This document shows positions 1 through 7,634 of a stretch of DNA of 64,000 bases, one piece after another; the first letter of the stretch is position 1; each line of letters opens with the position of its first letter. This DNA is from Lachnospiraceae bacterium (GTDB lineage Bacteria > Bacillota > Clostridia > Lachnospirales > Lachnospiraceae), in contig JAFTAP010000102.1 of assembly GCA_017455525.1 (NCBI GenBank), positions 79,388 through 143,387 of the forward strand, given 5' to 3'. The translations under genes were made by a program, and so were the position numbers. The notes under the pieces were generated by a model. It had not been told where the DNA came from. It saw only the letters and a list, made by a program, of their open reading frames with translations, and searched no databases.

Positions 1-1890
1 GCGTGTATAGCCGCCATCCGTTCCTGCAAGTATGTATTCACTTGCGTCCGCATATTCATTCAGCTCGCATGCGTCATTTGCAATCCTGTATCCCTGCTGT
101 CCATTGGAATAATTACTGATAAAGGAAAGCGCCTGCCATATACTTATGCTGCAAATAATCATGATCACAAGCCTGACCGTCTCAGGCCTTAAATTCCGCA
201 TCTCCATCTGGAATAAAATAAAAATCATAGTGGCAAGCAGGGATGCCATCAGAAGATATCGGAAAGGAAACTGCACCGAAGCTATTATCCTATATATTCC
301 CGGTATATTATCCGAAATCCAGTCATATGGAAAAAATGTAAGCGACATGAAAATCGCCAGTACCGTAAGTATCTCTAATTTGATTAATGTCTTTTTATAT
401 TTTCCTGCGCCTCCAATGATAAGAACGCATATCCCTAAAAGAAATGCCATAATCAAAGCCAATCCGACAGTCATGGGCATCTCAGCAGACCTGCCTATAT
501 CCTCGGTAAATATATACTCGCTTGAGGTTGTATTTAAGACCGAGGAAAGCAGCTCAGTGATATACACGCCCCTAGCCTGTATCAGGCCTACACTTCCTTC
601 TTTTATCTGCAAAGGCAGGGTCATATAGTAGTCAGCAAGCGGCACCAGCACTCCGATGCTAAGCATACACGTAAGCAGTGCTCCGATGAGGACATCCTTT
701 ATTCGTTTCTCCTTAAAAAGCTTTCCTATGAAGAGCAGACAAAGCAGGATAGAGAATACTCCAACTATGATCACGCTGAGCACATGTATCTGTATCATTC
801 CCGCATACCCAAAAGCCAGGCATAATATCCCCCGCCTTCGCTGTATCTTATCCTGCCCGCTTAATATTAGCCAGAACCCTGACGCCACAAACGGCAAAAA
901 AGCAAAAGCCGCAGCCTCTCCGACAGCCCCCCTCGTATACAGATCGGTAAGCCGCCATATCGACAGCGAATAAACTAAGGTTCCTGACAGTGCCGCTCTC
1001 TTATCATGAGAAATCTCCTTAAAGCATAAATAAGCCCCCAGAACCGTAAATGCCTGCATAAGGAATATGAAGACCTTATATGCCTGCCTGAGCGGATACC
1101 CCACAAGATACATGATTGCCGGAAGATACAGCAGGCTGTCTCCATAGCACACGCCTACCGCATAGCCATAGCCATTATACCAGTATGACTGTATCCTTAC
1201 AGGAAACTGTGTTCCCTGTGATAATCCCTCCGCTATTCCGCTTATCCTTAATAAGTGAAAGGAAAGGTCATGCCCCTTTGGAAGATAATCGGCATACATA
1301 GGTATATTGATAAACAAAATAATGCCAAGGATCATCAGCCCCATTAGCTTACTCTCACGACTGATCCCTGCAAAGCATTTCCCAAGGATCATTAGAATAA
1401 TAACATCAAGGACAAGAAAGAAAAAAAACACCAGGCTTGTGTAATATACTGCTGTCTTCCTATTAAGATATCTCACTTGAATGTTATGGATCGAAAGCTC
1501 TCCCTCCCCGATCCCATCATCATGCACAGAGATATGGGCATCAGTATAAGCTGCCCTGCAGTATATCCTGGCACTTATGCTGCTTTTATAATAGCGCAGA
1601 GGGATCTCCTCGCTATCCAGCGCATAGCTCTCCCTCTCAGGAATGACCATAGCATATATATCCTCATTGCTGTCTCCCGCATTATAGCTTATTGTCAGCT
1701 CATATATCCCTCTCCTGTCAAATGTGAACATGGGTGACAGTATTTCCATGGTCCCGTCGTCGTTTTTCTCGAAGTGTAAATCATCCATAGTGCAGCCCAC
1801 AGTCATCTCATAGGACCATGCATGAACACACACATATATTGAAATCAGAATCTCTATCGCTAAGATTATGACTATTGTCTTCTTATTCAT
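1..1890 (-). CDS. PTPS-related (PF10131-like) polytopic membrane protein, cut off at its C-terminus by the window edge
   Basis: The minus strand is open from an ATG at 1890 to base 1, giving 630 codons with no stop, so the gene continues left of the window. The start lies 8 bases after the stop of the upstream gene, so they are cotranscribed. The product begins with a signal-anchor helix, has an extracytoplasmic stretch of about 150 residues, and then many membrane helices. From about residue 200 it matches the gene at 25573-27957 segment by segment: a GHD-x-x-FHLxR motif, then FPVRIQS, then a GYGY/GFGY motif before a long helical array. That pattern is typical of the '6-pyruvoyl-tetrahydropterin synthase-related' membrane family, which is thought to be GT-C-like. 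A role in transferring lipid-linked sugars is inferred from family and neighbours, not shown. The start has only a weak Shine-Dalgarno. Confidence 0.8.
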   Translation of the reverse strand, partial: MNKKTIVIILAIEILISIYVCVHAWSYEMTVGCTMDDLHFEKNDDGTMEILSPMFTFDRRGIYELTISYNAGDSNEDIYAMVIPERESYALDSEEIPLRYYKSSISARIYCRAAYTDAHISVHDDGIGEGELSIHNIQVRYLNRKTAVYYTSLVFFFFLVLDVIILMILGKCFAGISRESKLMGLMILGIILFINIPMYADYLPKGHDLSFHLLRISGIAEGLSQGTQFPVRIQSYWYNGYGYAVGVCYGDSLLYLPAIMYLVGYPLRQAYKVFIFLMQAFTVLGAYLCFKEISHDKRAALSGTLVYSLSIWRLTDLYTRGAVGEAAAFAFLPFVASGFWLILSGQDKIQRRRGILCLAFGYAGMIQIHVLSVIIVGVFSILLCLLFIGKLFKEKRIKDVLIGALLTCMLSIGVLVPLADYYMTLPLQIKEGSVGLIQARGVYITELLSSVLNTTSSEYIFTEDIGRSAEMPMTVGLALIMAFLLGICVLIIGGAGKYKKTLIKLEILTVLAIFMSLTFFPYDWISDNIPGIYRIIASVQFPFRYLLMASLLATMIFILFQMEMRNLRPETVRLVIMIICSISIWQALSFISNYSNGQQGYRIANDACELNEYADASEYILAGTDGGYTR

Positions 1891-1898
1891 CTCAAATC

Positions 1899-3614
1899 TC
1901 ATCTGTAGCATATCGTATACCCTGGGAACGTAGTGTCAGCTTGGAATCCTAGTTCTATAAGACCCGCAGCTACATGCCGGTTCTCCTCTCCTATGACATA
2001 GATGGCATCCTCGTTAATATCGAATTCATCAGGAAAATGCAGATAGATATGTCCCATGTAACCTTCCTCCCAAGTTGCATGCTCCTCCGGAGGCATCTGA
2101 GTCCATAAGGCTATCACATCGTCCTGGAAAACTGTCTGCTCATACAGCACTGTAAAATATATATTCTTATTACGATCAGGATTATAGATATTCTCTGTAT
2201 ATACAATGATATCTCCCGGTTCGGTGCTCAAGAAAGTATTGTGAAAACCATATACTTCGTTTTGCTTAACAAAATAGAAATGTGTGTATACCATGAAGGT
2301 TATTGATAAGACGATTGCGATCACGGTAAGAAGCGCATACCTGATCTTTTCTTCTTTTACATTATCAATTACAAAGCGTATCCCCGCTATCTCGATCAGT
2401 GCAAGCTCAATATATAACCCATTGGCATTATGAGTGTCATAGCCTTCTCTTATCAGCAGTACCATATACACCGCTATGCCATAAAGATTCACTACCACGA
2501 GGTTGTCAACCGTCTTTTGCCTAAAAGACCTTATCGTCGCGAGGATGCTTGAATAAAAACCCAGAACGATCAAGGGAATGCAGCACCAATACACCTGTCC
2601 GAATTCCCGAAAGCAGTCAAATGTGATAGAGTCGCCCCCGAATGTATAGGTTATTATATTGCCGAGATTCATGCCTATATTGCCAAATGATAATTGGCCT
2701 AATCTATAATCCGGGAGCTTCATGAAGTCAGAGCAGAGGAAATGGAACTCAGGTATTACCTCCATATTCACAAGCTGCTCCATAAGCAGAGGCAGACCAA
2801 TAACCCCCATAGGTACGAGCAAGGCCAGGAAATTCGAAAATCGAAAGCGCCTCATAAACATTAAATAAATGAATAAGAGGATCACAAATAGCGGAAGCAT
2901 GAGATAAGAAAGCACATACGTCCAAAGGGTGATCCCCAGGAAAACTCCCCCAAGTGCATAATACAAGGGCTTATCCTTATCCAATGCAAGTATGACAAAA
3001 TACAATGCCACAGTAACCCAACTCAACATCAGATTGCAGTCAAGCCCCCACCTTTGCGCCTGCATGAAGTATGGCATAAAAGTTACAAAAATTGGTCCCA
3101 GCAGAGCAAAGGTTCGCTTCCTGAAAAGCCTGTTAACTATTCCGAATGAAGCAAAAAAACACGGTATAGAGCAAAGCACGGCGGGAATCCTTATATTTCT
3201 TACAGAAAATGGCAGAAAGTGCAGAAGGAACCAGATCATATACGTATACATCGCACTGTTGCCATCACCGAAATTCGTCGGATACACCGGAAAAGCCCTG
3301 CCATTCTTATCTGTTCCCCATTTTAGAAGGCATACAGCATCATAGGAGACTCCTACCTCATCTACCATGATACCCGCAGGGATAAGCCCCAGCATATACA
3401 GGCGGGTAAACAGAAACACCATGAATAATATTCCCAGGAAGATAAGGTAATGCTTTTCTATGAATGCTCCTCCGGCCCTGATAACCTCTCGTATGGATGA
3501 ATTCTCCGGAAAATTCATCCCCAGCGGCTTTCTCTTAAGCGTCAGAGCCACGGCAGCTACGCATACGGCAGAAACGATGAATATTGTTATATAATTGTAG
3601 TATATATAAAACAT
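1899..3614 (-). CDS. GT-C (PMT/ArnT-like) membrane glycosyltransferase
   Basis: This 571-residue protein has an N-terminal helix, a loop, and about ten further hydrophobic segments. It ends in a soluble domain of about 100 residues. The first large extracytoplasmic loop carries Asp-Glu at about residues 85-86 (MVDEVGVSYDAV), the place where GT39/PMT-type enzymes keep their catalytic acidic pair. It is clearly paralogous to the genes at 3723-5306 and 13760-15358, sharing the YDAxC, the N/Q-xxxYxY(L/M) and the PDE(F/L)D tail motifs. The enzyme probably transfers a sugar from a polyprenyl-phosphate donor on the outer face. Acceptor and donor cannot be read from the sequence. An AGGGAG ribosome site precedes the ATG by six bases. 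It lies in a three-gene minus-strand run with 3723-5306 and 1-1890. Confidence 0.82.
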   Translation of the reverse strand: MFYIYYNYITIFIVSAVCVAAVALTLKRKPLGMNFPENSSIREVIRAGGAFIEKHYLIFLGILFMVFLFTRLYMLGLIPAGIMVDEVGVSYDAVCLLKWGTDKNGRAFPVYPTNFGDGNSAMYTYMIWFLLHFLPFSVRNIRIPAVLCSIPCFFASFGIVNRLFRKRTFALLGPIFVTFMPYFMQAQRWGLDCNLMLSWVTVALYFVILALDKDKPLYYALGGVFLGITLWTYVLSYLMLPLFVILLFIYLMFMRRFRFSNFLALLVPMGVIGLPLLMEQLVNMEVIPEFHFLCSDFMKLPDYRLGQLSFGNIGMNLGNIITYTFGGDSITFDCFREFGQVYWCCIPLIVLGFYSSILATIRSFRQKTVDNLVVVNLYGIAVYMVLLIREGYDTHNANGLYIELALIEIAGIRFVIDNVKEEKIRYALLTVIAIVLSITFMVYTHFYFVKQNEVYGFHNTFLSTEPGDIIVYTENIYNPDRNKNIYFTVLYEQTVFQDDVIALWTQMPPEEHATWEEGYMGHIYLHFPDEFDINEDAIYVIGEENRHVAAGLIELGFQADTTFPGYTICYR

Positions 3615-3722
3615 ATCATGCTCCCTGAAAAAGTATTTCCTGTCATTTCTGACACCCTAGGAACTGTTGCATAATAACTTTCGCCTATCAATAATATATT
3701 TACGGAAGTCACATCAAGAATA

Positions 3723-5306
3723 CTAGCTTATTTTTACTGATATAGCAAAACCCGGACATCTGTTCCTGTCCACTATAAAACCAACGCTTTCCAGGTAGTC
3801 CGTGATATGGTGCAGATCCTCATCTATAAAATAAACTGTCCTACCACTTAAGTCCAACTCATTTGGAACACCCATTTCACAACCCCTGAACTTTCCCTTA
3901 TTATAATCATACGGCGAGGTTTCAGTGTAAAGAGCAAACATCAGCGGATTATCATACCCCTCATTTGCTATTACCCATATGGTATAATCTTCACCTACCT
4001 GATTCTCAAGTTCTGCAAGTGTTTTTCCCATCTGTGTAGGGGCACGCCAAATGGATGCCGCAGTATCTGCTTCAAATCCGGATTCTGAATAATAATATCC
4101 GGCAAAGAAAAGAAAACTTATTGCATATAAAAATAGAATCGATATCTTTATCGGTAGTTGATTTTTCAACTTCTCTATCGTCCATTTTATCCCCAAGACT
4201 GTGAACAAAAGCAACGGAAAATAAATATGATTCATACGATTTATATTAGGGTCATCAATACAAAGTGTTATAAATCTCCCAACTAAATAAAACATAACTA
4301 TAAAATACCAGCAGTTCATTTGTCTCGCTCTTATTGCCTTATAAGTATTAAATACTGCATGCACCCCTCCAATTAACATAAACGGTATAGAAACATAATA
4401 TATTGTCCCAAATTGGGGTACCGCGTTATATATCAATCCATCCTGGACTAAAAGCGCATACGAACTATGCATAATATTGTAGGGTATATTAGACAAGCTC
4501 ATCTCACTGACTCTGAAAAAGTCCGTAGGAAAAAAATCCATAAACGGCAAGCTAAAAGGAGCTATAATCTCCGTCATCACCAAAAGTTGTATAAACAGCG
4601 GAATTCCAAAAAGAATAGTCGGAATCCCCAATGAAATGACCTGTGACAAATAAACATTGTGAACATATATAAGATATACTAACGCCATAAAAAGAAATAT
4701 GGGTATCACAGGCCATGATATAGCATACGTATATAGGCTAATCCCCCAGAAGACTCCGGAAAGCACAAAACATCGTAGCTTGCTTTCTTGCACCGCTCTT
4801 ACCAGAAAATCCATTGAAATAATCACAAGGCTTAAAAAAAGATAGCATTCCAATCCCCAGTGCTCACTCATGAGATATACCGGAAAAATCGTCATCAATA
4901 AAATGCTTATAACGGCATATGACCATCTTTGAAACAATCGGTATGACAGATCATATAAAGAGAAAAAAGCCGGGATTGCACATAGAACCGCCACAAGTCT
5001 GAAACTGAACGTAGACATCGGCAAAAATTTAAGAACAATAACGGCAAGGTATGTATATAGAGCGTTTTGTCCTCCTCCATAGCCTCTAAAATAAGGAGGA
5101 AATTTCACTAAAAACTGATCAACTCCCCAGTCCCTTATGCATACCGCATCATATGCCGCCTCAGCTTCATCAATGTGCAGACCATCCGGTCCAAAAGGGA
5201 CAGTATCTAACTTATATAATCTGGTTGCAACAAACAGAACCGCTATAATTCCAAGTACTATGAACCTGACTCTTCTATCGTTGAATTTTTCTTCCATTAT
5301 TGTCAA
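3723..5306 (-). CDS. GT-C (PMT/ArnT-like) membrane glycosyltransferase
   Basis: The 527-residue product has one N-terminal helix, an extracytoplasmic loop with Asp46-Glu47 (LHIDEAEAAYDA), a long set of membrane helices and a soluble C-terminal tail ending near an LHHITDYL segment. That tail is almost the same as in 13760-15358, so these two are the closer pair among three paralogues. The family uses polyprenyl-phosphate sugars on the outer side of the membrane; the sugar here is unknown. The start is TTG at 5306. An in-frame ATG at 5297 is a real alternative, because the AAGAGG ribosome site is rather close to the TTG and rather far from the ATG. It is the first gene of the minus-strand group and has its own promoter at 5338-5366. 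Base composition looks AT-richer than the phosphonate operon. Confidence 0.82.
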   Translation of the reverse strand: MTIMEEKFNDRRVRFIVLGIIAVLFVATRLYKLDTVPFGPDGLHIDEAEAAYDAVCIRDWGVDQFLVKFPPYFRGYGGGQNALYTYLAVIVLKFLPMSTFSFRLVAVLCAIPAFFSLYDLSYRLFQRWSYAVISILLMTIFPVYLMSEHWGLECYLFLSLVIISMDFLVRAVQESKLRCFVLSGVFWGISLYTYAISWPVIPIFLFMALVYLIYVHNVYLSQVISLGIPTILFGIPLFIQLLVMTEIIAPFSLPFMDFFPTDFFRVSEMSLSNIPYNIMHSSYALLVQDGLIYNAVPQFGTIYYVSIPFMLIGGVHAVFNTYKAIRARQMNCWYFIVMFYLVGRFITLCIDDPNINRMNHIYFPLLLFTVLGIKWTIEKLKNQLPIKISILFLYAISFLFFAGYYYSESGFEADTAASIWRAPTQMGKTLAELENQVGEDYTIWVIANEGYDNPLMFALYTETSPYDYNKGKFRGCEMGVPNELDLSGRTVYFIDEDLHHITDYLESVGFIVDRNRCPGFAISVKIS

Positions 5307-5337
5307 ATGCCTCTTAACAATCTAATCATGGTGATTC

Positions 5338-5366
5338 ATTATATACATTATTAAGGCAAAATACAA
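5338..5366 (-). promoter_or_regulatory. Sigma-A type promoter for the 5306-to-1 minus-strand operon
   Basis: On the minus strand TTGTAT (5361-5366) and TATAAT (5338-5343) are separated by 17 bases. Transcription would begin near 5331, about 25 bases before the TTG start at 5306. The -10 is perfect; the -35 matches only the first three positions. Confidence 0.5.
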
Positions 5367-5414
5367 GGATGCCCTTTCATTTTCCACCCATACTGTTGTA
5401 TGTGGATATTAACT

Positions 5415-5444
5415 TTGCATATTATTATCCTTATGTATTATAAT
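5415..5444 (+). promoter_or_regulatory. Probable promoter for the CotH gene at 5578
   Basis: A perfect TATAAT lies at 5439-5444. A weak -35 (TTGCAT, 5415-5420) lies 18 bases upstream. It would give a leader of about 125 bases before the TTG start at 5578. The -35 is poor, so only the -10 is well supported. Confidence 0.4.
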
Positions 5445-5481
5445 GGCAATCGGAAAACATAGATGATTATTGAATACGCAA

Positions 5482-5522
5482 CTGCCAAGGAAAGCCGACA
5501 AAGTAGGAACTTAGCCGGGCAG
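5482..5522 (+). other. Possible structured leader upstream of 5578
   Basis: Within the predicted leader, CTGCC (5482-5486) can pair with GGCAG (5518-5522). Inside this, AAGT and ACTT (5501-5512) can form a small hairpin. The purine-rich loops look like a compact folded RNA, but it does not match any riboswitch class I can recall, and the stems are short. Confidence 0.2.
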
Positions 5523-5577
5523 ATAAAATGACGAATATACTTTAAGTAAAAATTTTTATAGTACAGGGGGACAACTG

Positions 5578-7446
5578 TTGAGTTTCTCACGCAAGAAAAC
5601 TATTCTTCTAGCCCTATACTCTGCTGTGTTTTTAGCGATATTATTCCATATCAAGTATATTGAGAATAAAACCGTTGCATCTGTAGGTTACCTGGAATCA
5701 ACTTCAGAAGAGGGCGAAGAAAACTATTTATACCTTGAAAACTATGATTTACGGCTTGCAGGTTTAGATAAAGGAGGTTGCACCTATTTTTTCTTGCCGG
5801 CATTTGTTACACTTTCAGATTTAGATCAGTCTTATTATTGTAAAACAATATATCTTCCCGGCGGACCGCTTTTGACTAAGCCTATTATCGGTGAATCACA
5901 AGACATTCTGGTGGAAAGAGATGATGGCAGTATCATCCCCTGGAAAATTTGTTTTCTACAATCCAGGAATCTTAATACAATGCTTCTCAAGAGTATTAAA
6001 GGCGATATATACGATATCGAACATGATAAGTATATGGATATAGCTGTTAATATAGTTTCACCAAACGGTACTTCTCAATTCGAGGATACCGTATTGATCA
6101 AAGGACGTGGTAATACAACTTGGAACGAGGATAAGAATCCATATCAGATACTGCTCAATAATGAAGCATCATTATGTGGCATGAAGTCTTCAAGAAAATG
6201 GGCTCTTTTGGCAAATTATTTTGATGAGTCTAAACTTCTTAATAAAATGGCATTCGATATGTCAGAAGCGATAGGATTACAATATTCAAGTGAGTCTGAT
6301 TGGGTCGATCTATATGCAGACGGAAGATACCTGGGTAATTATCTGCTGTGTAAAGAGCCCGATATAAATCATAATAACCTTGATATCGGAGATTTGGAGA
6401 AAGCAAATTCCCTCGCTATGAGGGATCAATTTATAACATTTGAAAACAACCAATTCAAGGGCTATTCATATGACAACCCACCCTCACCCGTAAGTGGCGG
6501 ATATTTGGTTGAAAAGAATACAGAAAAATACTATAAGAATAAAGAATGCGGATTTAAGGTTGCACAGTATCCCTTTACGATTAAATCCCCTGATAATGCA
6601 TCAAGGGAACAAATTGAATATATTGCCGAGATATTTAAACGTATAGATGATGTTTTAACCAATGATATAAGAAATCGAAAAGAGATTATAGACGAATATT
6701 CTTTTGCTCGGAGGTTCTTAATAGAAGAGTTGTTTTTTAACTGTGATGCTTTTAAGTCAAGCTACTTTTTCTACAAAAAACCTACTCTGAATAAGATATA
6801 TGCCGGACCCTGCTGGGATTATGATTTGGCAATGGGCGGAAAGGATGGCGAATTCCTGAATTATAACGGAACGGTATTAGATAATATATCAAGATTTGGA
6901 GATGATAAAGAAAATATATACGTTGGACGATATCCTCTTGAATGGGATAATCTTCTGTACGAAGATGAGAATTATAGATCATACCTTATTCAAGTTTTTA
7001 AGGATAATCAAGCAGTTATCAATAACTTTTTGGATTATAGAATAGATGAGTATTACGAACGGATTAATGCTTCAATAATAATGGATAATACGCTCTGGGG
7101 GGATACACATACAGGTCATTATGATTCTCCTTATAACAATATACGCTATATAAAGTTTTTTCTGTCCAAGCGAATAGAATATCTATGTAAGAAATGGGGA
7201 ATAGATAATTCTGATACCTATATCTACACTGATGGAACCGAACATCAACTTATTTTTCAATGGCCTGATAACAACACGACAAAAATGATAGTCAAAGATG
7301 GAGAACAGATAGAAAAAGAAAATCTGCCATTATACAGTACTAAAATATATAAAGGGTGGTATTATAAAAAAACAGGAGAAGAGTTTTCATACTACCTGCC
7401 AATATTTGAAGATGTTACTCTGCAGCTTTTTCCGGCGGAATCATAG
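5578..7446 (+). CDS. CotH-family secreted kinase-like protein with C-terminal InlB-type repeat
   Basis: The 622-residue product has an N-terminal signal-anchor helix (about residues 8-25) and an unrecognised domain to about residue 160. The CotH domain starts with RGNTTW at about 177-182 and runs through a KxxLLANYxD segment, a GxYLGNYLLxxE segment (about 249-260) and WDYDLAMG (413-420), the acidic metal-binding motif of CotH kinases. The last 75 residues look like one InlB-B/Flg_new repeat (GWYY...PIFEDVTLQL), often found on surface proteins. CotH proteins are atypical kinases that phosphorylate secreted proteins; the substrate here is unknown. The start is TTG at 5578 with a strong AGGGGG site seven bases upstream. 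It reads toward the YidC-phosphatase fusion at 7635 and is paralogous to 10259-12121. Confidence 0.85.
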   Translation: MSFSRKKTILLALYSAVFLAILFHIKYIENKTVASVGYLESTSEEGEENYLYLENYDLRLAGLDKGGCTYFFLPAFVTLSDLDQSYYCKTIYLPGGPLLTKPIIGESQDILVERDDGSIIPWKICFLQSRNLNTMLLKSIKGDIYDIEHDKYMDIAVNIVSPNGTSQFEDTVLIKGRGNTTWNEDKNPYQILLNNEASLCGMKSSRKWALLANYFDESKLLNKMAFDMSEAIGLQYSSESDWVDLYADGRYLGNYLLCKEPDINHNNLDIGDLEKANSLAMRDQFITFENNQFKGYSYDNPPSPVSGGYLVEKNTEKYYKNKECGFKVAQYPFTIKSPDNASREQIEYIAEIFKRIDDVLTNDIRNRKEIIDEYSFARRFLIEELFFNCDAFKSSYFFYKKPTLNKIYAGPCWDYDLAMGGKDGEFLNYNGTVLDNISRFGDDKENIYVGRYPLEWDNLLYEDENYRSYLIQVFKDNQAVINNFLDYRIDEYYERINASIIMDNTLWGDTHTGHYDSPYNNIRYIKFFLSKRIEYLCKKWGIDNSDTYIYTDGTEHQLIFQWPDNNTTKMIVKDGEQIEKENLPLYSTKIYKGWYYKKTGEEFSYYLPIFEDVTLQLFPAES

Positions 7447-7559
7447 CACTTGCGCCTGCGTCCGATGGTGCTCCGCAGAACTCCCGGTTTTGCGACCGTT
7501 CGTAAATGGAAGTATAGCCCTTTCGGCACCCTGTTTTCTGTGAATAGTATCCCTTGCAT

Positions 7560-7589
7560 TTTACAAAACATTACAGATTACATTATAAT
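7560..7589 (+). promoter_or_regulatory. Promoter for the YidC-phosphatase fusion at 7635
   Basis: TTTACA (7560-7565) and TATAAT (7584-7589) are spaced by 18 bases. Predicted start of transcription is near 7597, leaving a leader of about 38 bases with a GGAG ribosome site (7618-7621). Eleven of the twelve hexamer bases match consensus, so this gene can be expressed apart from the CotH gene before it. Confidence 0.6.
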
Positions 7590-7634
7590 AAATACTGTTA
7601 AATAATAATACTGGACAGGAGAAATTTTTCTATT

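Noticed and set aside
5471-5530. c-di-GMP-I (GEMM) riboswitch before the CotH gene
   Set aside because: Some GCAAAG/GCCGGG-like words are present, but the core GEMM segments and their order are missing.
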